Of a DNA stretch of 64,000 nucleotides, positions 19,518 to 27,364 are shown piece by piece. Under the pieces are notes generated by a model, which worked only from the letters and a program-made list of their open reading frames with translations, had not been told where the DNA came from and searched no databases. The position numbers and the translations under genes were made by a program. Position 1 is the first letter of the stretch. Every line of letters starts with the position of its first letter. Origin of the DNA: Mesobacillus persicus (GTDB taxonomy: Bacteria > Bacillota > Bacilli > Bacillales > Cytobacillaceae); assembly GCF_900109925.1 (NCBI RefSeq), contig NZ_FOBW01000012.1, forward strand, positions 94,709 to 158,708, given 5' to 3'.

Positions 19518-19540
19518 TGGAAGGTGCCAGGCACCTTCCA
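19518..19540. repeat. GGTGCC palindrome (A-centred)
   Basis: Perfect AAGG/CCTT arms around an A. It lies between two divergent genes, away from any stop codon, so a terminator role is less obvious here. Confidence 0.85.
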
Positions 19541-19694
19541 GGAATTAACATCCAACAATGGGCCAAGTACTACATAGGTATGGTTAGAGGATGAAATTGT
19601 CGATAAATAATGATCTTCATCTGACAAGTTTCTTGTAGCTTCGGAGGTGCTTTTTGTTATTTTAAGAAAAAGTGTGTTAAGAGGTGGTGTCAGG

Positions 19695-19865
19695 ATGAAT
19701 TTTGACTATCTATTAAATGCTCTATTTGGTGAAAGAGAAGTGCTACATGCACTAGAGTGTTCAGTTTGTGGATTTGACGAAATTTACTATATAGACCCCT
19801 CAACCAAAAAACAAATCGGGAGAGCATGCCAAGGTTGCCAATTTGTGCAAAAGTTTGAGTTTTAG
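19695..19865 (+). CDS. Small zinc-ribbon-like protein
   Basis: A 56-residue protein with CSVC (ALECSVCGFDE) and CQGC (GRACQGCQFVQKF) pairs, which together could bind one zinc ion. I recognise no named family. I start it at the ATG at 19695, because AGAGGTGG lies eight bases upstream; the longer frame from 19647 lacks a site. It sits 88 bp upstream of the nitronate monooxygenase gene with a palindrome between them. Coding is likely from the motif spacing and ribosome binding site, but function is unknown. Confidence 0.55.
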   Translation: MNFDYLLNALFGEREVLHALECSVCGFDEIYYIDPSTKKQIGRACQGCQFVQKFEF

Positions 19866-19903
19866 CACCATGGTAGAATGGAGTATATAGAAATGGAAGT
19901 AAC

Positions 19904-19926
19904 TGGATGGTGCCAGGCACCTTCCA
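19904..19926. repeat. GGTGCC palindrome (A-centred), hybrid arms, just before a gene start
   Basis: Left arm GGATGGTGCC is of the ATGG type and right arm GGCACCTTCC of the CCTT type, so one pair is broken. It is the only ATGG/CCTT hybrid in the window. It lies 17 bp before the AAGGAGG of the next gene. Confidence 0.8.
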
Positions 19927-19956
19927 GGGAATTACCACAAGGAAGGAGGTGGGATG

Positions 19957-20985
19957 ATGGAGTTGGCTTCGGTTCGATATCCGATTATTCAAGCTCCGAT
20001 GGCTGGGGGTGTTTCGAATCCAACGCTAGCATCAGCCGTTTCGAATGCAGGAGCACTTGGTTTTTTGGCAGGCGGGTATAAGTCGGCATCTCAGATGCGG
20101 GAGGAAATCCTCCAGATGCGTAAGTTAACCACTCAGCCTTTCGGGGTTAATGTCTTTGTCCCGGGGATTGATGTTGTGGACACTCAAGCGGTTGCTAACT
20201 ATGCAAAGTTGCTTAAGAAAACCGCTCAGCTACTTGATGTGAATGTTGGCGAAGCAAAAATGGATGTAGATGATGAGTGGGAAGAAAAGCTAGAGGTACT
20301 ATATGAGCAAAGAGTGCCGTTTGTAAGTTTCACTTTCGGTTGTCCATCTGCAGATGTGATTAGCAGATTGAGAGAGTGTGGGTCTTGTGTAATGGTCACC
20401 GTTACAACACCAGCAGAAGGAATCTTGGCGAGTGATGCGGGAGCCGATGTACTTGTGTTGCAGGGAATTGAAGCGGGAGGACACCGGGGTTCTTTCCTTA
20501 ATTCTGAAGAGGATGACTACTCGCTCGCTACTTTGTTGGAGGTTTTACAAGAAGAAGTCCGTTTGCCGCTGGTTGCTACTGGGGGGATTATGCATGGTCT
20601 CGATATTAGTAGTTTATTAGAAGCGGGGGCAGATGCCGTCCAGTTAGGGACAGCCTTTTTAAGTTGCCATGAGAGTGGGGCGAACGAGGTTTACAAAAAA
20701 GCATTGGTGGACCCTCAATTTGACTCAACCACTGTAACAAGGGCTTTCACTGGGAGACGAGCGAGGGGCCTCACAAACGCCTTTATCCTTGAGCATGATT
20801 CGGTTGCGCCAGCCGCTTATCCTCATCTTCACCATATGACAAAAGAAATCCGAAAAGCAGCTGTTGATGCCAAAAGGCCTGAATTTATGTCCCTATGGGC
20901 AGGTCAGCGGCATGAACTTGCTAGAGATTTACCTGCTGCTAGACTCGTGGAACTGCTTGTGAAAGAAGCTGGGTTTGGCTGGTAA
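19957..20985 (+). CDS. Nitronate monooxygenase (2-nitropropane dioxygenase type)
   Basis: FMN-dependent enzyme that oxidises toxic propionate-3-nitronate and similar alkyl nitronates; cytosolic TIM-barrel. The N-terminus YPIIQAPMAGGVSNPTLASA and NAGALGFLAGGY form the flavin-binding start. FTFGCPSADVI, VLQGIEAGGHRG (with the His that serves as base in class I enzymes) and PLVATGGI followed by DAVQLGTAFL, which hold the FMN phosphate, are all present. Length about 342 residues, as expected. AAGGAGG lies seven bases before the ATG at 19957; the ATG at 19954 is also possible. Palindromes flank the gene on both sides. A fatty-acid-linked enoyl reductase (FabK) is a less likely alternative. Confidence 0.88.
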   Translation: MELASVRYPIIQAPMAGGVSNPTLASAVSNAGALGFLAGGYKSASQMREEILQMRKLTTQPFGVNVFVPGIDVVDTQAVANYAKLLKKTAQLLDVNVGEAKMDVDDEWEEKLEVLYEQRVPFVSFTFGCPSADVISRLRECGSCVMVTVTTPAEGILASDAGADVLVLQGIEAGGHRGSFLNSEEDDYSLATLLEVLQEEVRLPLVATGGIMHGLDISSLLEAGADAVQLGTAFLSCHESGANEVYKKALVDPQFDSTTVTRAFTGRRARGLTNAFILEHDSVAPAAYPHLHHMTKEIRKAAVDAKRPEFMSLWAGQRHELARDLPAARLVELLVKEAGFGW

Positions 20986-20990
20986 AAAAC

Positions 20991-21013
20991 TGGATGGTGC
21001 CTGGCACCATCCA
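20991..21013. repeat. GGTGCC palindrome (T-centred), terminator-like
   Basis: Perfect ATGG/CCAT arms around a T, six bases after the nitronate monooxygenase stop. A-run before, AATTTTG after. Confidence 0.88.
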
Positions 21014-21299
21014 ATTTTGAGGTAGCGAATGAGGTGCATGCCCTTAGGTGGTGTGTGCCTATTTTAGTTAATAAGGGAAAAACGGTTTTGGATTGAGCTG
21101 CCGCCTTTTACTACCGTGAGGTTTGGTATTTTAGGTGCTTAATCGCTTCGGCGTATTGAAAGAGGTGCTAGAGAAGTTTAGAATAATATCCGAACAGGTA
21201 TTCATGAGGTTGAAGGTTAGAAGTTTATGGTATGAGAGGATGTTCCGCCTTGAGTACTTAGTATAGTTTTAGAAGAAATCATACTAGGAGGATTTTAGA
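21014..21299. other. Intergenic stretch with no recognised feature
   Basis: About 290 bp between the palindrome and the Gfo/Idh gene. I see no coding frame, hairpin or repeat apart from the ribosome binding site AGGAGG at its end. A promoter for the next gene presumably lies here. Confidence 0.5.
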
Positions 21300-22298
21300 A
21301 TGGGAAAGATCAGGTGGGGTGTATTAAGCACGGCCAATATTGCTAGAACACAAGTGATTCCAGCGATTAGGCGTGCGGAGAATGCTGAAATGACAGCGAT
21401 TGCTAGTAGAGGCATCAAAGTGCATGAAGTTGCGGAGGAATTGGAAATCCCGAAAGCTTATGAGAGTTATGATGCTTTACTGGATGATCCGGAAATTGAT
21501 GCCGTCTATCTTCCTCTTCCAAATGGATTACATAAAGAATGGGTTGAAAAGGCAGCGAAAAAGGGGAAGCATGTTCTATGTGAAAAACCTATTTCGCTCA
21601 CAGCAGACGAAGCGGTAGAAATGGTCCGGGTGTGCCAGGAGCAAGGGGTTGCATTCATGGAGGCGTTCATGTATCAGTTTCATCCTCAGCATGAACGTGT
21701 TCGCGAAATCATTGCATCTGGAGAAATAGGGGAAGTGAAGTTATTTAAATCTAGCCACTCCTTTTATCTTGAAAATCGTGATGGCGATATTCGAATGGAC
21801 AAGGAGTTAGGAGGGGGAGCCTTGTATGATTTGGGATGCTATTCCATTCATGCGTTACGGGCTATTTTACACACAGAACCGTTAGAAGTGCAGGCGGTGG
21901 CGGAACTTGATCCGATGTCAGGAGTAGATTTATCTACATACGTTCAATTTAAGTTAGAAAATGGTGTTCGAGCCATCATTGACTGTAGCTTCGACATGAC
22001 CCATCGCAATGAGTATGAGGTGGTGGGGACAAAAGGTTCCATCAAAGTTCCGTATGCGTTCCGACCCGATGTAATTGGTGGTATGGGCTCGGTTATCGTT
22101 CAAAGTGGCGATGTTACTCGTGAAGAAAGAATACATGGCGACATATATTGCATAGAGGTTGAACATTTTTCACAGGCGATACTAGATGGGAAAGAGCCGC
22201 TCTATTCTGGAGCATCCGCGGTGGAAAACATGAAAGTCATTGATGCGTGTTACGAGTCAATCCGAGCAGGGAAAGTAGTAAGAATAACTAGTAATTAA
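21300..22298 (+). CDS. Gfo/Idh/MocA family NAD(P)-dependent oxidoreductase
   Basis: Cytosolic dehydrogenase acting on a sugar, inositol or similar polyol; the substrate is not predictable from sequence. N-terminal Rossmann fold: RWGVLSTANIARTQVIPAI, with the usual Gly-rich loop reduced to STANIA. The family catalytic motif CEKPISLTADEA has the Lys near residue 98. EAFMYQFHPQHERVREII and GALYDLGCYSIHALRAIL follow, the latter typical of the dimeric dihydrodiol dehydrogenase/glucose-fructose oxidoreductase branch. Length 332 residues. AGGAGG precedes the ATG. It is a single gene ending at palindrome 22300-22322. Confidence 0.88.
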   Translation: MGKIRWGVLSTANIARTQVIPAIRRAENAEMTAIASRGIKVHEVAEELEIPKAYESYDALLDDPEIDAVYLPLPNGLHKEWVEKAAKKGKHVLCEKPISLTADEAVEMVRVCQEQGVAFMEAFMYQFHPQHERVREIIASGEIGEVKLFKSSHSFYLENRDGDIRMDKELGGGALYDLGCYSIHALRAILHTEPLEVQAVAELDPMSGVDLSTYVQFKLENGVRAIIDCSFDMTHRNEYEVVGTKGSIKVPYAFRPDVIGGMGSVIVQSGDVTREERIHGDIYCIEVEHFSQAILDGKEPLYSGASAVENMKVIDACYESIRAGKVVRITSN

Positions 22299-22299
22299 T

Positions 22300-22322
22300 T
22301 GGTTGGTGCCAGGCACCATCCA
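22300..22322. repeat. GGTGCC palindrome (A-centred)
   Basis: Arms GGTTGGTGCC and GGCACCATCC, with one T-T mismatch. It begins two bases after the oxidoreductase stop and is followed by GTTTTCTG. Confidence 0.82.
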
Positions 22323-22369
22323 GTTTTCTGGGAATAACAAAGGCCGGTTGTCGTTTGGGACAACCGGCT

Positions 22370-22693
22370 TTATTGATTGGGTTCTGGTTCGAGCCAGGTT
22401 TGGGACCATGTTTCTATTTCTTTCATGATGGGCTGTAAGGCTGCCCCTTTGTCGGTTAGGGAATACTCGATTCGTACGGGTGTTTCAGGGTAAACATCGC
22501 GCTTGACGATGCCTTGGTTCTCTAAGTCTTTTAACCGCTCTGACAGGACTCTTCCGCTGATGCCCATGGAGGATTCCAACGTGCAGAACCTTTTGGGACC
22601 GGTGAGGAGTTGATAAATGACTAACCCTGTCCAGCGCTGGCTCATCAAACTCATCGCTTTTTCAAATCGTGGGCAAATGATTGCAGGATCCAT
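22370..22693 (-). CDS. HxlR-family transcriptional regulator
   Basis: Small winged-helix DNA-binding protein of 107 residues in the HxlR group, which includes the Bacillus redox/quinone sensors YodB, CatR and HypR. Core: ICPRFEKAMSLMSQRWTGLV, GPKRFCTLESSMGISGRVLS and RLKDLENQGIVKRDVYPETP, then VEYSLTDKG. Two Cys are present, near residues 8 and 37; the first matches the position of the redox-active Cys of the family. It is divergent from the catE-like dioxygenase, with an operator-like palindrome in between. This matches the catDE arrangement in which HxlR proteins respond to catechols and quinones. That role here is inferred. Confidence 0.85.
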   Translation of the reverse strand: MDPAIICPRFEKAMSLMSQRWTGLVIYQLLTGPKRFCTLESSMGISGRVLSERLKDLENQGIVKRDVYPETPVRIEYSLTDKGAALQPIMKEIETWSQTWLEPEPNQ

Positions 22694-22769
22694 TCCACAT
22701 CACCTCTATCTCTATTTATATGCATTTTCTTACGGATAACAATATAATTACAATACAATATTTAAGAAC

Positions 22770-22798
22770 TTGACACAAGTTAATAACAAAAATATAAT
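22770..22798 (+). promoter_or_regulatory. Consensus sigma-A promoter of the dioxygenase gene
   Basis: TTGACA (22770-22775), 17-bp spacer, TATAAT (22793-22798): a perfect vegetative promoter, 70 bp before the dioxygenase start. So strong a promoter would need a repressor. Confidence 0.85.
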
Positions 22799-22801
22799 TA
22801 C

Positions 22802-22814
22802 TTACTATAAGTAA
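22802..22814. promoter_or_regulatory. HxlR-type operator candidate
   Basis: Palindrome TTACT-ATA-AGTAA begins four bases after the -10 box and spans the likely start of transcription. Form and position resemble YodB/CatR operators. The likely ligand is the divergent HxlR protein. Confidence 0.65.
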
Positions 22815-22866
22815 CTAACTTTTAAAAAATGAAACCAACCTAACTATAAATTTGGAGGCTATTAAT

Positions 22867-23718
22867 ATGAACTTTCATGAAAAGCCGAACACATTTGTGT
22901 CTGAAGTGAATCTGAATGTTGCGGATTTACAGCGTTCACTTGAGTTTTATCAAAGTATTATTGGTTTGAAGGTTTTAGAAAAGACCGAAGAAAAGGCGGT
23001 GTTAACTGCTGATGGAAAAACACCCTTGGTCACGATTGAACAGCCAAGTGTAGTCCGTCCAAAGCAACCACGCCGAACTGGTTTATATCATTATGCTTTG
23101 TTGCTCCCAAGTCGAGCGGATTTGGCGAAAGTCATTCTTTACATGATTAATATGAAGTATCCACTCCAAGGTGGGTCGGATCATCTTGTGAGTGAGGCGC
23201 TTTATTTGGCTGACCCTGACGGCAATGGCATCGAAATCTATACCGATCGCCCAGCCTCGACCTGGAAGTGGGAGGGCAAGGAAGTCGTGATGGCGACTGA
23301 GCCAATGAATGTCGAGGATATTCTAAAAGAAGATGATGGAAAACCATGGAGCGGCCTTCCTGCTGGTACAATTATGGGGCATATCCATTTGCATGTGGCA
23401 GAGTTTAAAAAAACAGAGGAATTTTATTGCCAAGGTCTAGGGTTTGAAATTGTCTGTCGTTACGGAGGTCAGGCGCTGTTTCTCTCAACAGGTGGATACC
23501 ACCATCATATTGGCCTGAACACTTGGAACGGTGTCGGGGCTCCAGCTCCTGAGGAAAACAGTGTTGGAATGAGCTCTTATCAGGTTGTATTTCCTAATGA
23601 AGGAGCTCGTCAAGAGGCAATATCTCGTTTAACTGGTATAGGTGCAGCCATATCAGAGGTACAAGGTAGCTTGTTTACAAAAGACCCATCAGGGAATCGA
23701 ATTGAGTTAAGGATATAG
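22867..23718 (+). CDS. catE: VOC-fold ring-cleaving dioxygenase (CatE-like)
   Basis: Predicted extradiol dioxygenase opening catechol-type rings at a non-haem Fe(II) or Mn(II) centre, in the cytosol. Two glyoxalase/VOC repeats: FVSEVNLNVADLQRSLEFYQ at the first and MGHIHLHVAEFKKTEEFYCQ at the second. Candidate metal ligands are the His of GHIHLHV, the His run in GGYHHHIGLNTW, and the Glu of PSGNRIEL. The length of 283 residues is close to B. subtilis CatE. The start is the ATG at 22867, nine bases after GGAGG. A consensus promoter with an operator-like palindrome and a divergent HxlR gene suggest induction by aromatic or quinone stress. Confidence 0.85.
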   Translation: MNFHEKPNTFVSEVNLNVADLQRSLEFYQSIIGLKVLEKTEEKAVLTADGKTPLVTIEQPSVVRPKQPRRTGLYHYALLLPSRADLAKVILYMINMKYPLQGGSDHLVSEALYLADPDGNGIEIYTDRPASTWKWEGKEVVMATEPMNVEDILKEDDGKPWSGLPAGTIMGHIHLHVAEFKKTEEFYCQGLGFEIVCRYGGQALFLSTGGYHHHIGLNTWNGVGAPAPEENSVGMSSYQVVFPNEGARQEAISRLTGIGAAISEVQGSLFTKDPSGNRIELRI

Positions 23719-23895
23719 GAGTAGCGAAGTGTGTTCGTGAAGATCTCCTTGAAGCGCAACATTTTTTAAATCTGTAATTTTAAAAATAAAGAACGATAAG
23801 CAAGAAGTGTAACCATCCAAAAGGTGACGGATGTTGGAAAGTTGAAAGACATTGGAGATTGTTACTACTAAAAGTTAGATTTAGGTGGTTTTAAC

Positions 23896-24996
23896 ATGAA
23901 GCTTGAAGCAGATGTTTGTATTGTTGGGGCCGGACCTGGGGGTGCCCTGTTAGGTTATTTATTGGCTAAAAACAATCTGTCCACGATTGTGATTGAACGA
24001 CATGAGGCAATAAATAAGGAATTTCGTGGCGAACATCTGAATCACGAGGGAGAAGCGGTCTTACGGGCTTTAAATCTTTATGACAAGGTCGAGCAAGAAG
24101 GTCTGCTGATGATGAAGTCAGTGGAATATTGGCAAGATGGCGAAGTAGTAAAAAGAGTGAGGCCCGGCAAAGGGGAAAAACACGTTGGGATTCATGTTCC
24201 ACAGCGGAATTTACTAAATGTATTCATCCGTGAAGCTAAAAGGTTCCCACATTATCATTTGCTTATGGGGACACGGTTGACAGAGGTCCTTACCGATGAA
24301 ACCGACTCAGTGACAGGGGTAAGAGCGAAAAGTGGAGAACAGGAAGTGGTGATTAAAAGTTCGGTAGTGATTGGTGCCGATGGCCGATTTTCGACACTGC
24401 GTAAATTGGCCCAGCTTCCTTTTTCCATTTTTCCACACGGGTACGATTTATTGTGGGCGAAGATTCCAAGCCCAAAAGGCTGGGAGCCAACCATTCGCCA
24501 GGCGCTAGTGGGCGATAAGCAGCTCGCCGTCTTTACTCAGGCTGGTGGGTTTGTGCAAATTGGGTGGAACATTCCGGAAGATTCGTTTCCAGTATTGAAA
24601 AAGCAGGCGTTTATGCCATTCATTCAACAGGTAAGTGATGCGTTTCCTGAATTGGCTGGAAGTGTTCAACGGTATATTCGGTCGTGGAATGATTTTATTT
24701 TATTAAAAGTTCATAGCTCTGCATGTGAAACATGGGTAAAGGACGGGCTTGTGATTATGGGGGATGCTGCGCATACGATGAGCCCTACGGGTGCTTTTGG
24801 CATCAATGCAGCTTTAGTTGACGCTGAGGTGTTGAGTGATGTCCTTGTCGATGCATTAAGGCTAGGGGACACAAGTGCTGGTCAATTGAAAAAATTTGAG
24901 CTGTTACGCCGTGGTGCAGTAGAAAAATTACAAGAGATCCAACGAGTAAAAGAAGAAACATATAGAAAAAACTTCGCTGTACCAACGCTGTATTAA
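23896..24996 (+). CDS. FAD-dependent monooxygenase (PHBH/UbiH type)
   Basis: Class A flavoprotein hydroxylase using NAD(P)H and oxygen on an unknown, probably aromatic, substrate. The dinucleotide fold DVCIVGAGPGGALLGYLLA is at the N-terminus, with acidic strand end VIERHEA. The middle has the DG motif VIGADGRFSTLRKLA. The C-terminal GD motif is VIMGDAAHTMSPTGAFGINA. Length 366 residues is short for a hydroxylase but normal for the UbiH-like branch. AGGTGG precedes the ATG. It follows the CatE-like gene after 177 bp on the same strand, so the pair may act in one detoxification or degradation path. Geranylgeranyl-reductase-like activity is the main alternative. Confidence 0.82.
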   Translation: MKLEADVCIVGAGPGGALLGYLLAKNNLSTIVIERHEAINKEFRGEHLNHEGEAVLRALNLYDKVEQEGLLMMKSVEYWQDGEVVKRVRPGKGEKHVGIHVPQRNLLNVFIREAKRFPHYHLLMGTRLTEVLTDETDSVTGVRAKSGEQEVVIKSSVVIGADGRFSTLRKLAQLPFSIFPHGYDLLWAKIPSPKGWEPTIRQALVGDKQLAVFTQAGGFVQIGWNIPEDSFPVLKKQAFMPFIQQVSDAFPELAGSVQRYIRSWNDFILLKVHSSACETWVKDGLVIMGDAAHTMSPTGAFGINAALVDAEVLSDVLVDALRLGDTSAGQLKKFELLRRGAVEKLQEIQRVKEETYRKNFAVPTLY

Positions 24997-25041
24997 TTAG
25001 CGTTGGCAGAGGATGAATGGTTTTCGGATGGGAGGAGTACG

Positions 25042-25773
25042 GTGGAAGAGTTAAAAATGAAGTCAAAGGTTCTTTCTGTTTTAGAAGATAAAATTCAACT
25101 GATTAAAACAGGAGAGGAAGCCATTTATCTAGTTGGACCAATAAAGTTACCTGTCAACTTGGACGGGGAAACAGTCGAATTTAAATGGTATAGCTGGGTC
25201 CAGTCAGAGGATGTAGTAGAGGACTTTCAAGTAGTTATTGATCGATTATCCTCTGCGCAGTTGGCCGATTTACAACAGTCGAGTGTCCTTGTCTATGGTG
25301 ATTTTGAATATGAAGAGAATGCCCTAATTCGCATGCACTCGATTTGCCATACGGGGGATATTTTTGGCAGCAAGCGTTGTGATTGTGGTTTTCAGCTGAA
25401 ACAATCGATGAAAATGATGGTTGAGCATGGATGCGGTGCATTATTTTATTTGGCCAACCATGAAGGACGTGGGATTGGCTTGTTCAGTAAAGCGATGGCT
25501 TATATTCTTCAAGAAAATGGCTATGATACTGTTGAAGCTAACCACGCGCTCGGCTTTGCTGATGATTCAAGGGATTATCGAGAAGCGATCGAGGTATTGA
25601 AGGCGTTGCGAGCGAAGCCAGTTACATTGATCACCAACAACCCGAAAAAGCTAGAAGCCCTAAGGGAAGCAGGTTTATCCGTCTCAGGTAGAACACCGTT
25701 ATGGGGAGACGTATCAGAGTACAACGAACGCTACCTAGAGACCAAAAGAGAAAAGTCAGGACACATCGTGTGA
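25042..25773 (+). CDS. ribA: GTP cyclohydrolase II, stand-alone
   Basis: Opens GTP to the pyrimidine precursor of riboflavin, with release of formate and pyrophosphate. Zinc ligands are the three Cys in HSICHTGDIFGSKRCDCG near residue 115; NHEGRGIGLFSKA and LITNNPKKLEAL are the GTP-binding parts. RibB is not fused, unlike the usual Bacillus RibBA. About 85 residues precede the catalytic domain. The start is the GTG at 25042 behind GGGAGGAG; an earlier TTG at 25003 has no site. It lies 45 bp after a flavoprotein gene, so flavin supply for neighbouring enzymes is one reading, and a specialised role in a secondary pathway is another. No FMN riboswitch is visible. Confidence 0.85.
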   Translation: MEELKMKSKVLSVLEDKIQLIKTGEEAIYLVGPIKLPVNLDGETVEFKWYSWVQSEDVVEDFQVVIDRLSSAQLADLQQSSVLVYGDFEYEENALIRMHSICHTGDIFGSKRCDCGFQLKQSMKMMVEHGCGALFYLANHEGRGIGLFSKAMAYILQENGYDTVEANHALGFADDSRDYREAIEVLKALRAKPVTLITNNPKKLEALREAGLSVSGRTPLWGDVSEYNERYLETKREKSGHIV

Positions 25774-25801
25774 TAAATAAGTTGTTGAATTTCCAGTTTC
25801 C

Positions 25802-25824
25802 TGGATGGTGCCTGGCACCATCCA
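25802..25824. repeat. GGTGCC palindrome (T-centred), just before a gene start
   Basis: Perfect ATGG/CCAT arms around a T, 28 bp after the ribA stop and four bases before the AAGGAAGG of the next gene. Confidence 0.88.
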
Positions 25825-25839
25825 GCTTAAGGAAGGTGT

Positions 25840-26400
25840 TTGGATTTGAGATTTGGTTTTGATATTGATGATACATTGATTAATTTGAGGGAGCATGCCT
25901 TTCATCTTTATAATCAGAAGTTAAAACAAAGTGTGGGGTTGGAAGCTTTTCGGGAGCTTAAACGAGTGGAAATCCATGAGCCCTTTGGGTTAACGGATGA
26001 AGAGGGGAAAGAGATGTGGAACCGCTCCTTAGAGGAGATCTATTATACCTCCTGTCCGGCTTATCCGGGTGCAGTGGACATGCTGAATGAATTAGTTAAC
26101 CAGGGGCATGAAATCTATTATATTACCTCAAGGCCGAAAGAACATGGCGAGCGCACGAAGAAATGGTTACTTGAGAGAGGATTTCCGGTTCAGGATCATC
26201 ACTTTTTTTATGGGATGAAGGATTCTGAGAAAGTGGATATCATTCGTGAGTTAAAGCTAGATTTTTATTTTGATGATAAACCCGAAGTGCTGGAAACATT
26301 GAGTGATGAAGCTGGTGTTAAGGTTTTTGTTAAAGATCAATCGTATAATCGGCACATCGAGCTCGCAAGGGTGAATAATTGGCCAGATTTCAGTTTCTGA
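25840..26400 (+). CDS. HAD-superfamily nucleotidase (YqfW/NT5C-like)
   Basis: Putative cytosolic phosphatase related to 5'(3')-deoxyribonucleotidases and Bacillus YqfW. HAD motif I is FDIDDTLINL at the N-terminus with both catalytic Asp; motif II is YYITSRPKEHGERT near residue 105; motif III/IV is LDFYFDDKPEVLETL near residue 145. Length 186 residues. The start is TTG at 25840 or TTG at 25846; AAGGAAGG is spaced better for the second. The palindrome 25802-25824 lies immediately upstream, which could insulate it from ribA transcription. Substrate is inferred from family only. Confidence 0.8.
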   Translation: MDLRFGFDIDDTLINLREHAFHLYNQKLKQSVGLEAFRELKRVEIHEPFGLTDEEGKEMWNRSLEEIYYTSCPAYPGAVDMLNELVNQGHEIYYITSRPKEHGERTKKWLLERGFPVQDHHFFYGMKDSEKVDIIRELKLDFYFDDKPEVLETLSDEAGVKVFVKDQSYNRHIELARVNNWPDFSF

Positions 26401-26448
26401 TGAGGGGTTAGCGATAGGAAGGAAATTAATCTCGTCTGTGGGAAAAAT

Positions 26449-26471
26449 TGGGCGGTGGCTGGCACCATCCA
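26449..26471. repeat. Degenerate GGTGCC palindrome (T-centred)
   Basis: GGGCGGTGGC and GGCACCATCC around a T; the left arm carries several changes. It is the most decayed full-length copy here, 48 bp after the nucleotidase stop. Confidence 0.65.
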
Positions 26472-26548
26472 AAATTTCTCAAATAAATTAGGGTTTTATT
26501 GAATGCTATGGTATACTTTGTCTACCGTTTTCTTTATTGATTCATGTT

Positions 26549-26578
26549 CCCTGCTCATTTCAATGAGCAGGGTTTTTT
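26549..26578 (+). terminator. Strong hairpin with T-run
   Basis: Stem CCCTGCTCATT / AATGAGCAGGG with two loop bases, then six T. No gene lies directly upstream on this strand after the nucleotidase, so it may end a longer 3' tail or a small RNA. Confidence 0.75.
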
Positions 26579-26607
26579 ATTTTTGGTTCTGTTAAACAAG
26601 GTTGTTG

Positions 26608-26735
26608 ATTTGCGCTCCAGGCGCTTGCTTTCCGCGGGGCGGGCGGTGAGCCTCCTCGTCGCTGCGCTCCTGTGGGGTCTCACCTGTCCCGCTGCTCCCG
26701 CAGGAGTCAAGCGCCTTCCGCTCCAATCAACGGTT
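26608..26735. repeat. Long GC-rich intergenic repeat of Bacillaceae type
   Basis: Runs from GCGCTCCAGGCGCTTGC to AAGCGCCTTCCGCTCC. It is largely self-complementary, GC-rich and bounded by GCGCTT/AAGCGC arms. It resembles, from memory, a dispersed repeat found in many Bacillaceae genomes. A related left end occurs at 63646-63678, interrupted by the group II intron. Confidence 0.7.
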
Positions 26736-26840
26736 AGTAAAATCAACGAAGCCCTATAACGGAGCTATATTTTTAAAAGGAAAAACAAAGTATAACGAAA
26801 CTCAATCCACCCTAACAAAGTTTGAGAAAAGAGCATGAAA

Positions 26841-26865
26841 AAAAGACCCTACAAGAGGGTCTTTT
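26841..26865 (-). terminator. Terminator of the cold-shock gene
   Basis: Stem AAAAGACCCT / AGGGTCTTTT with loop ACAAG; on the minus strand a T-run of seven follows. It lies 28 bp after the stop codon. Confidence 0.88.
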
Positions 26866-26892
26866 ATCTATCTATCGTTTGATTCGTTAAAT

Positions 26893-27093
26893 TTACGCTT
26901 TACGTACGTTAGAAGCTTGTGGTCCACGTTGACCTTGTTCAACTTCAAAAGTCACGTCTTGACCTTCGTCTAAAGATTTGAAACCTTCGCCTTGGATTGC
27001 TGAGAAGTGAACGAATACGTCGTCTCCAGCTTCGCGTTCGATGAATCCGAATCCTTTTTCTGCATTAAACCATTTAACTTTACCTTGTTCCAT
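26893..27093 (-). CDS. cspC: Cold-shock protein (CspA family)
   Basis: Single-stranded nucleic acid chaperone of 66 residues with an OB fold. The RNP1 motif KGFGFIE and RNP2 motif VFVHFSAI are intact, as in [16 protein letters not shown]. It acts in the cytosol, melting RNA structure and aiding translation and transcription readthrough, particularly in cold. The start is the ATG at 27093, nine bases after AGGAGG; a longer upstream frame runs into the leader and is not coding. The symbol follows the closest-looking paralogue type; cspB and cspD cannot be excluded. A long 5' leader, common for csp mRNAs, is possible. Confidence 0.92.
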   Translation of the reverse strand: MEQGKVKWFNAEKGFGFIEREAGDDVFVHFSAIQGEGFKSLDEGQDVTFEVEQGQRGPQASNVRKA

Positions 27094-27268
27094 TTTGTGT
27101 ATCCTCCTCGTGTGCCAAGCACACTTTGTATTACTATCCTTGCTTATTAGAGACAGAAAGCAGATTCGCTCAACAATCTTTCGAACAAACAAAAATAATT
27201 CTATCTAAATATAACAGGAATTCCAAAAATGTGCAATGGGAATAAAAGACTAATTCTGTCAGCATAGG

Positions 27269-27282
27269 TTAGAAAGCGCTTA
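27269..27282. promoter_or_regulatory. Weak cre-like site
   Basis: AGAAAGCGCTTACT matches 12 of 14 bases of a good CcpA site (TGAAAGCGCTTACA) and lies about 180 bp upstream of the cold-shock gene. A chance match is quite possible. Confidence 0.3.
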
Positions 27283-27293
27283 CTGGATGAATC

Positions 27294-27341
27294 AAAAAAT
27301 CATCAAAACTCCTTAGAAGGCGAGGGGTTTTGATGATTTGG
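27294..27341 (-). terminator. Terminator of the CarD-type gene
   Basis: AAATCATCAAAACTCC pairs with GGGGTTTTGATGATTT (one wobble) around an 11-base loop. On the minus strand it follows the CarD-type stop, and T-rich sequence comes after it. Confidence 0.75.
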
Positions 27342-27364
27342 TTACTGACGTTTATATTTATTTT

